Assembly (NCBI GenBank): GCA_028714615.1
Contig: JAQTMA010000091.1
Span: 1-15,845, forward strand
Source of the DNA: Anaerolineaceae bacterium
GTDB taxonomy: Bacteria > Chloroflexota > Anaerolineae > Anaerolineales > Anaerolineaceae
Reading direction: 5' to 3'
Length of the DNA stretch: 15,845 nt
Below, in pieces: positions 7,540-14,376 of this stretch. Under the pieces are notes generated by a model. That model searched no databases and was not told the origin of the DNA. It worked only from the letters and a program-made list of their open reading frames with translations. Positions within the stretch are counted from its first letter, which is position 1, and each line of letters begins with the position of its first letter. Position numbers and translations under genes: made by a program.

Positions 7540-8607
7540 TTAATTATATGACCAGACCCCCGGGATCTTTGTCCCGCACTTTGGACAAGTACCCTGGGGA
7601 GTGATCTTATTCTCCAACACCCGAAAGCCGTTGCGCTGGATGAGCGTCTCGCTACAGCCCGGGCAGACCGTGCTTTCCAGGCTGCCCACCCGCCCGGTCA
7701 GGTTGCCGGCGTAGACGTAACGCAGCCCGGCCTCCTGCCCGATCTCCGCGGCCTGCTCCAGACCCGCTGCCCGGGTGGCCTGGCGGTCGGTCATTTTGTA
7801 ATCGGGGTGGAAACCGGTCACGTGCCAGGGGATATTTGGCGAGACGGAAGCGATAAAGCGGGCGGCTTCCCACAGCTCATCCGGGGTGTCGTTGAAGCCG
7901 GGAATCACAAGGGTGACCACCTCGACCCACAACCCCAGGTCGTGGGCGCGCTGGATGGTATCCAGCACGTTTTGCAGCACTCCACCCAATTGGCGGTAAT
8001 GCTTATCCTGCATGGTTTTCAGGTCGATCTTGTAACCCACCAGGTACGGGCGCAGGTAGTTGAGCGCTTCGGGCGTGGCGTTGCCATTTGAGACGAAGAC
8101 GCACTGCAGCCCGGCAGCCTGTGCTTCTTTGAAGACGTCTACGGCCCACTCGCTGGTGATCAGCGGCTCGTTGTATGAGGAGGCGATCACCTGGGCGCCG
8201 CTGCGGCGGGCGTAGGCCACTAACTGCGTGGGGGTAACCTTGTGGGCCAGGCCAACCGACCTTTCGCAATCTGGATCGCGCAGAGTCTGGGAGGTGATCC
8301 AATTTTGGCAAAAACCGCAATGGAAATCGCATCCGAGCATACCGAACGTCAGGGCCTGGGCGCCGGGGAGGAGGTGGAAGAAGGGCTTTTTCTCGATCGG
8401 GTCGACGTTTAAGGCTGCCACGTATCCCCAGGGAACCTTCAGGACGCCCCCCTCGTTAAAGCGCACCTGGCAGATGCCGCGTCGCCCGGGTTTGACCACG
8501 CAGCGGTGGGCGCACGCCAGGCAGCGTACCGCGCCGCCTTCCAGCGGCGTAACCAGCGTTTCCGCAACAACGGTCATTTTATCCAAATCTTCGGTAAGGG
8601 TTGCCAT
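7540..8607 (-). CDS. amrS: AmmeMemoRadiSam-type radical SAM enzyme (AmrS-like)
   Basis: A 355-residue radical SAM protein of the AmrS / pyruvate formate-lyase activating enzyme-like group. The iron-sulfur cluster motif CxxxCxxC is at C93, C97 and C100 (CDFHCGFC). An N-terminal cysteine set (C29, C32, C36, C46), also typical of AmrS, precedes it. SYNEPL and the downstream SNGN stretch fit the SAM-binding barrel. A C-terminal zinc ribbon uses C315, C318, C341 and C344. The reaction of AmrS is not well established; it is usually associated with MEMO1 and AMMECR1 homologues, neither of which is in this window. Start ATG at 8607 is supported by GGAGGA (8613-8618, minus strand) 5 nt upstream. A promoter lies at 8628-8633. 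Confidence 0.88.
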   Translation of the reverse strand: MATLTEDLDKMTVVAETLVTPLEGGAVRCLACAHRCVVKPGRRGICQVRFNEGGVLKVPWGYVAALNVDPIEKKPFFHLLPGAQALTFGMLGCDFHCGFCQNWITSQTLRDPDCERSVGLAHKVTPTQLVAYARRSGAQVIASSYNEPLITSEWAVDVFKEAQAAGLQCVFVSNGNATPEALNYLRPYLVGYKIDLKTMQDKHYRQLGGVLQNVLDTIQRAHDLGLWVEVVTLVIPGFNDTPDELWEAARFIASVSPNIPWHVTGFHPDYKMTDRQATRAAGLEQAAEIGQEAGLRYVYAGNLTGRVGSLESTVCPGCSETLIQRNGFRVLENKITPQGTCPKCGTKIPGVWSYN

Positions 8608-8627
8608 TGTATTCCTCCGATGCGTCC

Positions 8628-8633
8628 ATTATA
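8628..8633 (-). promoter_or_regulatory. Consensus -10 box of the amrS-like gene
   Basis: On the minus strand this reads TATAAT, 20 nt before the ATG, followed at the right distance by a strong ribosome site. Transcription would begin about 13 nt before the start codon, at the edge of that ribosome site. No convincing -35 is seen. Confidence 0.55.
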
Positions 8634-8739
8634 CTCGCCTGGCTCCTGATAGCCGTATGGAAATCGACAAAAATGATGGAATTAGGTTATTATCGTCGCA
8701 ACAATGGCTAATCCGGTGGGCTAGAATCTGCATAAGGGT

Positions 8740-8854
8740 AGTTCAGTTGATTGAATGCTTTGGCTCGGGTGCAGGCATCCTCGGTACCTCTCTTCTTCCG
8801 GAAGGTTGATTTCGGCCACTTCCCGTGACAAGGTAACTGAACTCCATCTGCACC
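8740..8854. repeat. Interleaved inverted repeats (A-B-A'-B')
   Basis: AGTTCAGTT (8740-8748) is complementary to AACTGAACT (8835-8843), and GGTGCAG (8768-8774) to CTGCACC (8848-8854). The order A-B-A'-B' would allow a pseudoknot if transcribed. The 9-bp pair is mildly unlikely by chance; the 7-bp pair is not. Confidence 0.3.
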
Positions 8855-8864
8855 AAGGACTATC

Positions 8865-8883
8865 GTACCCGTTCTGTGGGTAC
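8865..8883. repeat. Short hairpin
   Basis: GTACCC (8865-8870) pairs perfectly with GGGTAC (8878-8883) around a 7-nt loop. No T run follows; it lies 26 nt before the first palindromic repeat copy. Confidence 0.35.
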
Positions 8884-8909
8884 ATGTCGGTGAGCAAGAT
8901 AAAAGCGTA

Positions 8910-8937
8910 CTTGTAGCCCAGGCATCCTTGCCTGGGG
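8910..8937 (-). repeat. Palindromic repeat copy A (inverted orientation)
   Basis: This 28-nt unit is the exact reverse complement of copy C at 8996-9023. The match continues past one mismatch to 8945 and 8988, giving arms of 36 positions with 35 pairs. Its core is a 7-bp perfect stem (GCCTGGG with CCCAGGC) around a 6-nt loop, flanked by a conserved CTTGTA. The size and form suggest a REP-like or MITE-derived family. Confidence 0.85.
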
Positions 8938-8952
8938 TTCTTGGTGGAATAA

Positions 8953-8980
8953 CCCTGGACAAGGATGTCCGGGCTACAAG
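8953..8980 (+). repeat. Palindromic repeat copy B (variant)
   Basis: Same orientation as copy C, sharing AAGGATG and GGGCTACAAG, but with stem CCTGGAC/GTCCGGG instead of CCCAGGC/GCCTGGG. The changes fall on both sides of the stem so that pairing is kept (one T-G pair), which points to selection for the hairpin or to independent copies of a structured element. It lies in the loop between copies A and C. Confidence 0.8.
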
Positions 8981-8995
8981 AACTTCAACCAAGAC

Positions 8996-9023
8996 CCCCA
9001 GGCAAGGATGCCTGGGCTACAAG
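8996..9023 (+). repeat. Palindromic repeat copy C
   Basis: CCCAGGC (8997-9003 region) pairs with GCCTGGG (9010-9016) around AAGGAT, followed by CTACAAG. It is the perfect inverse of copy A, so 8910-9023 forms a 114-nt element with matching ends. No flanking target-site duplication is evident. Confidence 0.85.
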
Positions 9024-9026
9024 GTC

Positions 9027-9121
9027 GGCGCTGGTTTGCTCACAGCGCCGCACCCAACGTGGGTGCTTATCATCAGCTTGACAAGGTTCTGGACCTTATC
9101 AAGGGTAGGGCTTTGGAGCCC
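9027..9121. repeat. Four consecutive hairpins
   Basis: GGCGCTG (9027-9033) pairs with CAGCGCC (9043-9049). GCACCCA (9050-9056) pairs with TGGGTGC (9060-9066). CTTGACAAGGT (9077-9087) pairs with ACCTTATCAAG (9093-9103) with one mismatch. GGGCT (9108-9112) pairs with AGCCC (9117-9121). The first two abut directly. In addition ACCCAACGTG (9052-9061) is matched by CACGTTGGGT (9144-9153), an alternative pairing to the second hairpin. None is followed by a T run. Confidence 0.55.
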
Positions 9122-9264
9122 AACTCGGTCAAGCCATTTCAAACACGTTGGGTCCCAGAGGGGGGTTAGCGGTGATGGTTCCCCAAGAGTTACCAGGCTC
9201 AACCCTCAACCCAACCTACAAACCAAGATGGCCGACATACGGGTCGCCCACTACCATGCAAGGT

Positions 9265-9278
9265 TTTATGGTAGACTC
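9265..9278 (+). promoter_or_regulatory. Extended -10 promoter of the CAP/LysM gene
   Basis: TTTATGGTAGACTC contains TAGACT (9272-9277) with TG one base upstream, an extended -10. The identical 14-mer precedes mutS2 at 10853-10866. Transcription from about 9284 would leave a leader near 58 nt before the ATG at 9342. No clear -35 is present. Confidence 0.5.
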
Positions 9279-9341
9279 ATTCTGGTAGGCGTTCGTCCAC
9301 CGAAATCCTCTCGTTATCCCCCTTATGATCTGACCCTGGCC

Positions 9342-10805
9342 ATGCGCCCAAAAACTTTCCTCTGCCAGTGCCTCGTCATTCTCCTGTTGGTTGCTACCCT
9401 GATCCCGTTGGCCAGGGTGCAAGCATCGCCACCCCAAGAAGCCCAACCAGCGCCGTTCTTGGACGCATCTGCCTACGACCTGATCGCGGCGATGAATATG
9501 CTGCGGGTGTCCAATGGGCTTCCGGCGTTGATCGAAGACCCGATCATCGATGCGGTCGCCCAGTCGACGGCTGAAATTATGGCCGCCAACCAGATGTCCT
9601 GGCATATTGGCAACGCCTCCGGGCGGATTGCATCCGCAGGCTACGGCGGAGGCGCGAAGGTTTGGGCCACGGAAAACTTCGCGGTTGGCAGCAATTATTC
9701 CATCGACCAGATCATGGTTGTCTGGTCGGATGCATCCCACATGCTCCCCGCGGTGACGCCGGCTTACTGCCACGTCGGTGCGGGTGTCGCAAAATCCGGC
9801 AATGGGATGACGTACTACGTCTTACAGGCGGCCTACACCTCTGGGAATAGCTGTGGGCCGTATTCTCCGTCACCACCCGGCGCCAACGGCACCCCTGCCG
9901 GTCCTGTTGGCACCGCACGTCCGGTAGTTTCCCAGATCATTATCCCGGTCAAGGTAGCCACCCCGGATGCAGACGGCAAGGTATTCCACGTCGTTGCCGC
10001 CGGACAATCGTTCTGGGCCATCGCCGTCACCTACAAGGTCACCATTCGGGACCTGGAAGTGTGGAACAACCTCTCCCGAGACTCTAAGCTGCAAGTGGGG
10101 CAGAAATTGTTCATCCCCAGCAGCAATACCATCGGTTATGCCACCCCCACTCCGGTGGGCATGATCCAGGTCAGCTCACCTGACGCGGATGGAAAAATCG
10201 TCCATACGGTACAGGCCTACCAGGCCCTCATTACCATTGCCCAGGCCTACGGCACCACGGTAGAGAAGCTATTAGCCTTGAACGGGCTCCAGGCGGATTG
10301 GCCGCTGCAGATCGGTCAAAAGCTGGTCATCCACCCAGGCTTTGTCACCCCCAGCCCAACTCCTCGTCCGCTGACGCCGGTGGAGAAACTGACCCCAGCC
10401 AGCGATGGCAAATACTACCACACCGTGAAAAGTGGCGAGACCCTGTCCTGGATTGCGCAATTGTACAAAATCGGGTTATCGGAGCTGATGTCCTGGAACG
10501 GACTCAGTACATCCTCCATTTTATATCCGGATCAAAAACTGGTACTGCAGCTCACCCCGCCAGCCACGCCAACAGCAACCCCTGGCCCGCCAACCGTCAC
10601 GCCTACCCCCACGAGCACGGAACAGCCGTTCACTCCAACCGCAACAATCGTAGCCAGCACCTCCATACCGCCGAACCAACCTGCATCTGGAGATGGATCC
10701 AATCCAAACATGTGGTTGATGTTGGCCGGGTTATCCACCGGGGGAGTAGTCCTGCTCGGATATATATTTCACCGAAACCAGGCAAAGAAGCCACCCCAAA
10801 AATAA
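9342..10805 (+). CDS. Secreted CAP-domain protein with three LysM repeats and C-terminal membrane anchor
   Basis: The 487-residue protein starts with a signal peptide (about 1-28, basic then hydrophobic). A CAP/SCP domain covers about 44-170: a leading helix ending in NGLPAL, a WH histidine, TENFAVG with the usual glutamate, a W..SH stretch, and a YYVLQAAY strand. Three LysM modules follow at about 214-259, 286-331 and 358-403, each after an (S/T)P-x-(A/S)DGK lead. A Pro/Thr-rich linker, a single hydrophobic helix (457-476) and a basic tail end it. LysM binds N-acetylglucosamine-containing glycans, so it probably sits on the cell wall. The role of bacterial CAP domains is mostly unclear. ATG at 9342 is chosen because the signal peptide begins there; there is no evident ribosome site. 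It shares a promoter motif with mutS2 downstream. Confidence 0.85.
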   Translation: MRPKTFLCQCLVILLLVATLIPLARVQASPPQEAQPAPFLDASAYDLIAAMNMLRVSNGLPALIEDPIIDAVAQSTAEIMAANQMSWHIGNASGRIASAGYGGGAKVWATENFAVGSNYSIDQIMVVWSDASHMLPAVTPAYCHVGAGVAKSGNGMTYYVLQAAYTSGNSCGPYSPSPPGANGTPAGPVGTARPVVSQIIIPVKVATPDADGKVFHVVAAGQSFWAIAVTYKVTIRDLEVWNNLSRDSKLQVGQKLFIPSSNTIGYATPTPVGMIQVSSPDADGKIVHTVQAYQALITIAQAYGTTVEKLLALNGLQADWPLQIGQKLVIHPGFVTPSPTPRPLTPVEKLTPASDGKYYHTVKSGETLSWIAQLYKIGLSELMSWNGLSTSSILYPDQKLVLQLTPPATPTATPGPPTVTPTPTSTEQPFTPTATIVASTSIPPNQPASGDGSNPNMWLMLAGLSTGGVVLLGYIFHRNQAKKPPQK

Positions 10806-10852
10806 AATTAGCGATATGCGCGGCTGAATTTCCCAAACTCCTTGCCGGTAAC

Positions 10853-10866
10853 TTTATGGTAGACTC
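10853..10866 (+). promoter_or_regulatory. Extended -10 promoter of mutS2, probable leaderless start
   Basis: TAGACT (10860-10865) with an upstream TG lies so close to the mutS2 ATG (10873) that a normal start about 7 nt after the -10 would fall on, or 1-2 nt before, the ATG. There is no Shine-Dalgarno between them. The 14-mer is identical to that at 9265-9278. Confidence 0.55.
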
Positions 10867-10872
10867 GTCCTG

Positions 10873-13269
10873 ATGGATGAGAAGACCCTACACACCCTGG
10901 AATTCCCCAAAATCCTCGAGCGGCTGTCACGACACGCCGCTTTTTCGGCTTCCGCCGAGCTGGCTCTGGCGCTGCGCCCCAGCACCGAACTCACAGAAGC
11001 CCAGGCCCGCCAGTCACTGACCAGCGAAGCGCGCCGCCTGCTGGATACGCATGCCGACGTAGGGGTGGGGGGCGCGACCGACGTACGCCCCCAGGCCGAC
11101 CTGGCTGCGCATGGCGGCGTGCTCGAGCCGGCGAACCTGCTGGCGGTGCGCTACACGTTGATCTCCGCTCGCCAGGTAGTCCGAACATGCGACCGGAAAG
11201 AAGCTGAATTCCCCCAATTGGCCGGGCTCATCGCCCAGATGCCCCCGCCGTTTGGCCTGATCGATGCCATCTCCCATGCCATCTCCGAGCGCGGCGATAT
11301 TCTGGACAGCGCCTCACCGCAGCTCAACTCGATCCGCAGCGAGCTGAAGGTTTCGCACGAGCGGCTGCTTTCCAAGCTGCAGCGCCTGATCGCCGATCCC
11401 AAATCGGCGCAGATGCTGCAAGAAGGTATCATTACCCAACGTGACGGACGGTATGTCATCCCCTTGCGCGCCGAGTTCAAAGGCAAGATCCGTTCCATCA
11501 TCCACGATCAGTCCGCCTCAGGAGCCACCCTGTTCATCGAGCCATTGGTGGTGGTGGAGCTGAACAACCGTTACCGCGAGCTGCAACTGGCCGAGCGGGA
11601 TGAAGAACGCCGCATCCTGAGCGACCTGTCGCGCCAGGTGGGCATGCGCGCCGGCGACGTGGTCCAGGTGGTGGAAATCCTGGCCGCCTTCGATCTGGCG
11701 CTCATGTGCGCCAAATACGCCGAAGACTTGCACGCTGTCGAGCCGGTGCTGGTCGCTTTTCAAAAGAAGGATGGGACGCATCACCCGGGCAGTACCATCC
11801 GCCTCTTCCAGGCGCGCCATCCCCTGCTCGATCCCGCCACAGTGGTGCCGGTGGACGTCGACCTGGACGAGCGCACCTATGCCCTGGTCATCACCGGACC
11901 GAACACCGGTGGAAAGACCGTCTCGCTCAAAACCGTCGGGCTGCTGGCGCTCATGGGGCAGTCCGGTTTGCACATCCCGGCCCAGTCCGGCTCCGAAATC
12001 TCGATCTTCGAGTCGATCTACGCTGATATTGGTGACGAACAGTCCATCGAGCAATCCCTTTCGACCTTCTCAGCCCACATCACCCACATCATCCGCATCC
12101 TGGATCAGGCCGATGCGCACTCGCTGGTGCTTTTGGACGAACTGGGCGCCGGGACCGACCCCCAGGAAGGCTCGGCGCTGGCGCGTTCGATCCTTACTCA
12201 CCTGCTCGAGCGCCGGGTGACGACCCTGGTGGCCACCCACTACCCCGAGCTGAAAGCCTTCGCGCATTCCACACCCGGGGTGGTCAATGCCAGCGTCGAG
12301 TTCGACGTGAGTACCTTGCGCCCCACCTACCACCTGACCATCGGCCTGCCGGGACGGTCTAATGCCCTGGCAATTGCCGACCGGTTGGGTTTGCCGCATG
12401 AGATCATCGACGCCGCGCGCGATACGCTCGATCCAAACGACTTGCGCGCGGAGGACTTGCTGAATGAGATCCACCACCAACGCGACCTGAGCCGCCAGGC
12501 GCGCGCCGCCGCCGAGCAGGCCCGCCGCGATGCCGAGACGCAACGTGCTGAGCTGTACCGCCGCCTGGAGAAGATTGAAGACGAACGCCGCGGAATTCTG
12601 GAAAGCGCTCGCAAGCAGGCCGAGGCCGAGGCTGCCGATCTGCAGCGCGAGTTGGAAGACGTGCGCCGGGCGCTGGCCCGCGCCCGCCAACCGCTGGAAG
12701 CCCTCAAACCGATCGAAGCCCAGGTGGAGGAAATGCAAGAGACCGTCGAAAAGCCGGTCGAGCGCCAGGTCCGTCCCGTTCCCAAGGGACCGCTGCGCCT
12801 GGGCGAGCGAGTCCGCCTGCGCTTGCTGAACATGGACGGCGTGGTGACCGGCTTGAGTGAAAATGAGACCGAGGTGCAGGTGGGAGCGCTGCGAGTGCGC
12901 GCCCGTCTGGGTGACGTGCAGCGCAAGGGGGAGGAACCAGCTCCGGATGCAGTTCCAATGCCGGCGACAGCAGCCCCGCACCGGGTTGAACCCAAAAAAA
13001 CGGACGTCTTCCGCGAATCCCCCGGGATGGAGTTGGACCTGCGTGGTCAGCGCGCCGAAGATGCATTGCCGGCGCTCGAGCGCCACATTGAATCGGCCTA
13101 CCTGGCCGGCCTGCCCTTCGTGCGCATCATCCACGGCAAGGGGACAGGCCGCCTGCGCCAGGTGGTACGCGAAGCGCTGCACGAATCGCCGCACGTTACG
13201 TCCTACGAGTCTGGGCGGGAGAATGAGGGCGGCGACGGCGTCACCGTGGTGCGCCTGGCAGAGGATTAA
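10873..13269 (+). CDS. mutS2: Endonuclease MutS2
   Basis: A 798-residue MutS2 with all expected parts. The N-terminus (MDEKTLHTLEFPKILERL) is typical and fixes the start at 10873. Core and clamp helices cover about 20-300. The ATPase has Walker A GPNTGGKT (342-349), Walker B D422-E423 in LLDELGAGTDP, and GLPGRSNALAIA downstream. A long charged coiled coil runs about 525-615. The C-terminal Smr nuclease domain has LDLRG (721-725) and HGKGTG (754-759), both intact. MutS2 lacks the mismatch-recognition domain of MutS; it is known to suppress recombination and, in Bacillus, to act on collided ribosomes. Its stop codon overlaps that of the convergent lipoprotein gene. The mRNA is probably leaderless. 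Confidence 0.96.
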   Translation: MDEKTLHTLEFPKILERLSRHAAFSASAELALALRPSTELTEAQARQSLTSEARRLLDTHADVGVGGATDVRPQADLAAHGGVLEPANLLAVRYTLISARQVVRTCDRKEAEFPQLAGLIAQMPPPFGLIDAISHAISERGDILDSASPQLNSIRSELKVSHERLLSKLQRLIADPKSAQMLQEGIITQRDGRYVIPLRAEFKGKIRSIIHDQSASGATLFIEPLVVVELNNRYRELQLAERDEERRILSDLSRQVGMRAGDVVQVVEILAAFDLALMCAKYAEDLHAVEPVLVAFQKKDGTHHPGSTIRLFQARHPLLDPATVVPVDVDLDERTYALVITGPNTGGKTVSLKTVGLLALMGQSGLHIPAQSGSEISIFESIYADIGDEQSIEQSLSTFSAHITHIIRILDQADAHSLVLLDELGAGTDPQEGSALARSILTHLLERRVTTLVATHYPELKAFAHSTPGVVNASVEFDVSTLRPTYHLTIGLPGRSNALAIADRLGLPHEIIDAARDTLDPNDLRAEDLLNEIHHQRDLSRQARAAAEQARRDAETQRAELYRRLEKIEDERRGILESARKQAEAEAADLQRELEDVRRALARARQPLEALKPIEAQVEEMQETVEKPVERQVRPVPKGPLRLGERVRLRLLNMDGVVTGLSENETEVQVGALRVRARLGDVQRKGEEPAPDAVPMPATAAPHRVEPKKTDVFRESPGMELDLRGQRAEDALPALERHIESAYLAGLPFVRIIHGKGTGRLRQVVREALHESPHVTSYESGRENEGGDGVTVVRLAED

Positions 13270-14366
13270 GGAATCCAGTCCACCGTGCCCGTGGCGACCA
13301 ATTGAGCCAGTTGCGTCAACTCCGTCCCATCGATGTTCATCACGTAAATGCCCGTCTGGCTGATAAAAGCGATCCTTTTTCCATCCGGCGAAAGCGTGGC
13401 ATACATGCCCGTATCATTCAGGTTGGTCAAGCGCTGCACCTGCCCGCCCCCGACGGGTACCTGGTACCAATCCGAGGGTACGTTGTGCGCCGAGACCACC
13501 TGGATGCCGAACAGCCGGTCCCACACAGTTGGGGATGGGGTTGGCTGCGGGTTGACCGCGCTGAAGATAATGGCTTTGCCGTCCGGAGTAAAGAAATGAT
13601 CGTCGACCGCCAGGAATGTCCCCGGTTTCAACGGCGGGGTTGGGTTTGCTCCGCTGCTGTCTGCCAGGTACAGGTCATTCTGCCCGGTGTTGCCCAGGGC
13701 GGTGACATAGGATAGCTTGCTCCCGTCCGGCGAAAGGCTGGGCCACATGGCCTTCGTCAGGATTTGCTTCGTTTCCCCCGCGAGAGTCACCTGGTCAATG
13801 CTGTACTGGTCGGGAGTGCTACCGTCCTGGGAGCCGCGGATGAAATGCGAAGTGTAAACGGACTTCCCGTCCGGCGCCCACACCGGGGCAAAATCGGCTT
13901 CTTCGTCTTTGGGAGCCGGCAGGAGTGGCTTCAGGGTGCCCGAGCCGTCCATAGGCAGCAAGTACAGGCTGGTGTAGCTGACTGTATTGCTGGCCGTAGC
14001 GGGGGGAGCATAGGACAGCAAGATTTGTTTTTGATCCGGCGACACGAGGGCGGTGCTCATCAGGGCGCCGTCTGGCGCATGGAAGATGGGGCTGATCTGG
14101 CCGTTGGTCAGATCCATGCGGGCGATGTCGATCCCCGCCTGAGCGTGCAGGATGAGCACCAGGCTACCGGTGAGTCCCAGGCTGCTCCAGGCGGGGGGCG
14201 TGGGGGAAGACCGAGCGGCGTCGGCTGGCGGGTAGGGGATGGCGAGTGTGCTCTGTGGATTCCCCGAGGAAGATGAAGCGGTTCCGGTGAGATTGGGTTG
14301 GGGGATGGGCACGCTGCTGCAGGCTGCCACGGCGAACATAAGCACAACGAAGAGACATTTTTTCAT
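13266..14366 (-). CDS. PD40/TolB-like beta-propeller lipoprotein
   Basis: A 366-residue exported lipoprotein: signal MKKCLFVVLMFAVAAC with lipobox V13-A14-A15-C16, then a Ser/Pro/Thr-rich spacer to about residue 60. The rest has WD40-like PD40 repeats, visible as SPDQ (109), APDGK (164), SPDGS (212), TPDGK (260) and SPDGK (326), each followed by a short beta strand. Such propellers usually bind proteins or ligands on the outer face of the membrane; the partner is unknown. A longer reading from 14429 would overlap the upstream gene and bury the signal peptide, so ATG at 14366 is chosen. The start is 10 nt after the stop of the CopD-like gene with only a weak ribosome site, which suggests translational coupling. 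The stop overlaps the mutS2 stop. Confidence 0.85.
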   Translation of the reverse strand: MKKCLFVVLMFAVAACSSVPIPQPNLTGTASSSSGNPQSTLAIPYPPADAARSSPTPPAWSSLGLTGSLVLILHAQAGIDIARMDLTNGQISPIFHAPDGALMSTALVSPDQKQILLSYAPPATASNTVSYTSLYLLPMDGSGTLKPLLPAPKDEEADFAPVWAPDGKSVYTSHFIRGSQDGSTPDQYSIDQVTLAGETKQILTKAMWPSLSPDGSKLSYVTALGNTGQNDLYLADSSGANPTPPLKPGTFLAVDDHFFTPDGKAIIFSAVNPQPTPSPTVWDRLFGIQVVSAHNVPSDWYQVPVGGGQVQRLTNLNDTGMYATLSPDGKRIAFISQTGIYVMNIDGTELTQLAQLVATGTVDWIP

Positions 14367-14376
14367 AGGTTCCACG

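Larger units (their letters stand above)
8608..9341. other. 734-nt noncoding island with many hairpins and repeats
   Basis: This gap lies between the divergent amrS-like and CAP/LysM genes. It holds the amrS promoter, interleaved short inverted repeats (8740-8883), three 28-nt palindromic repeats (8910-9023), a run of further hairpins (9027-9121) and the promoter of the CAP/LysM gene (9272-9277). A plus-strand frame is open through much of it (from 8928) but has no ribosome site, crosses the palindromes and shows no protein-like pattern before the signal peptide at 9342. I see no complete tRNA or other standard RNA gene. Confidence 0.7.

Noticed and set aside
8795..8810. SRP RNA-like TTCCGGAAGG
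   Set aside because: This short palindrome alone resembles part of bacterial SRP RNA, but the flanking tetraloop context and paired arms are absent.
8739..8830. Complete tRNA gene
   Set aside because: Only a D-arm-like stretch is present; the anticodon stem does not pair well and no T-arm with a TTCRANY loop or closing acceptor stem is found.
8910..9023. CRISPR array
   Set aside because: The three repeats are in mixed orientation, differ in sequence, have unequal 15-nt gaps and no cas genes are near.
8928..9341. Upstream extension of the CAP/LysM gene to an ATG at 8928
   Set aside because: The added 138 residues cross the palindromic repeats, have no ribosome site, lie mostly upstream of the promoter at 9272-9277 and would bury a good signal peptide.
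12070..13194. Long minus-strand open frame opposite mutS2 (374 codons)
   Set aside because: It lies entirely inside a clearly recognised gene with intact motifs and is rich in His/Gln/Leu as expected from the antisense of GC-rich coding DNA.
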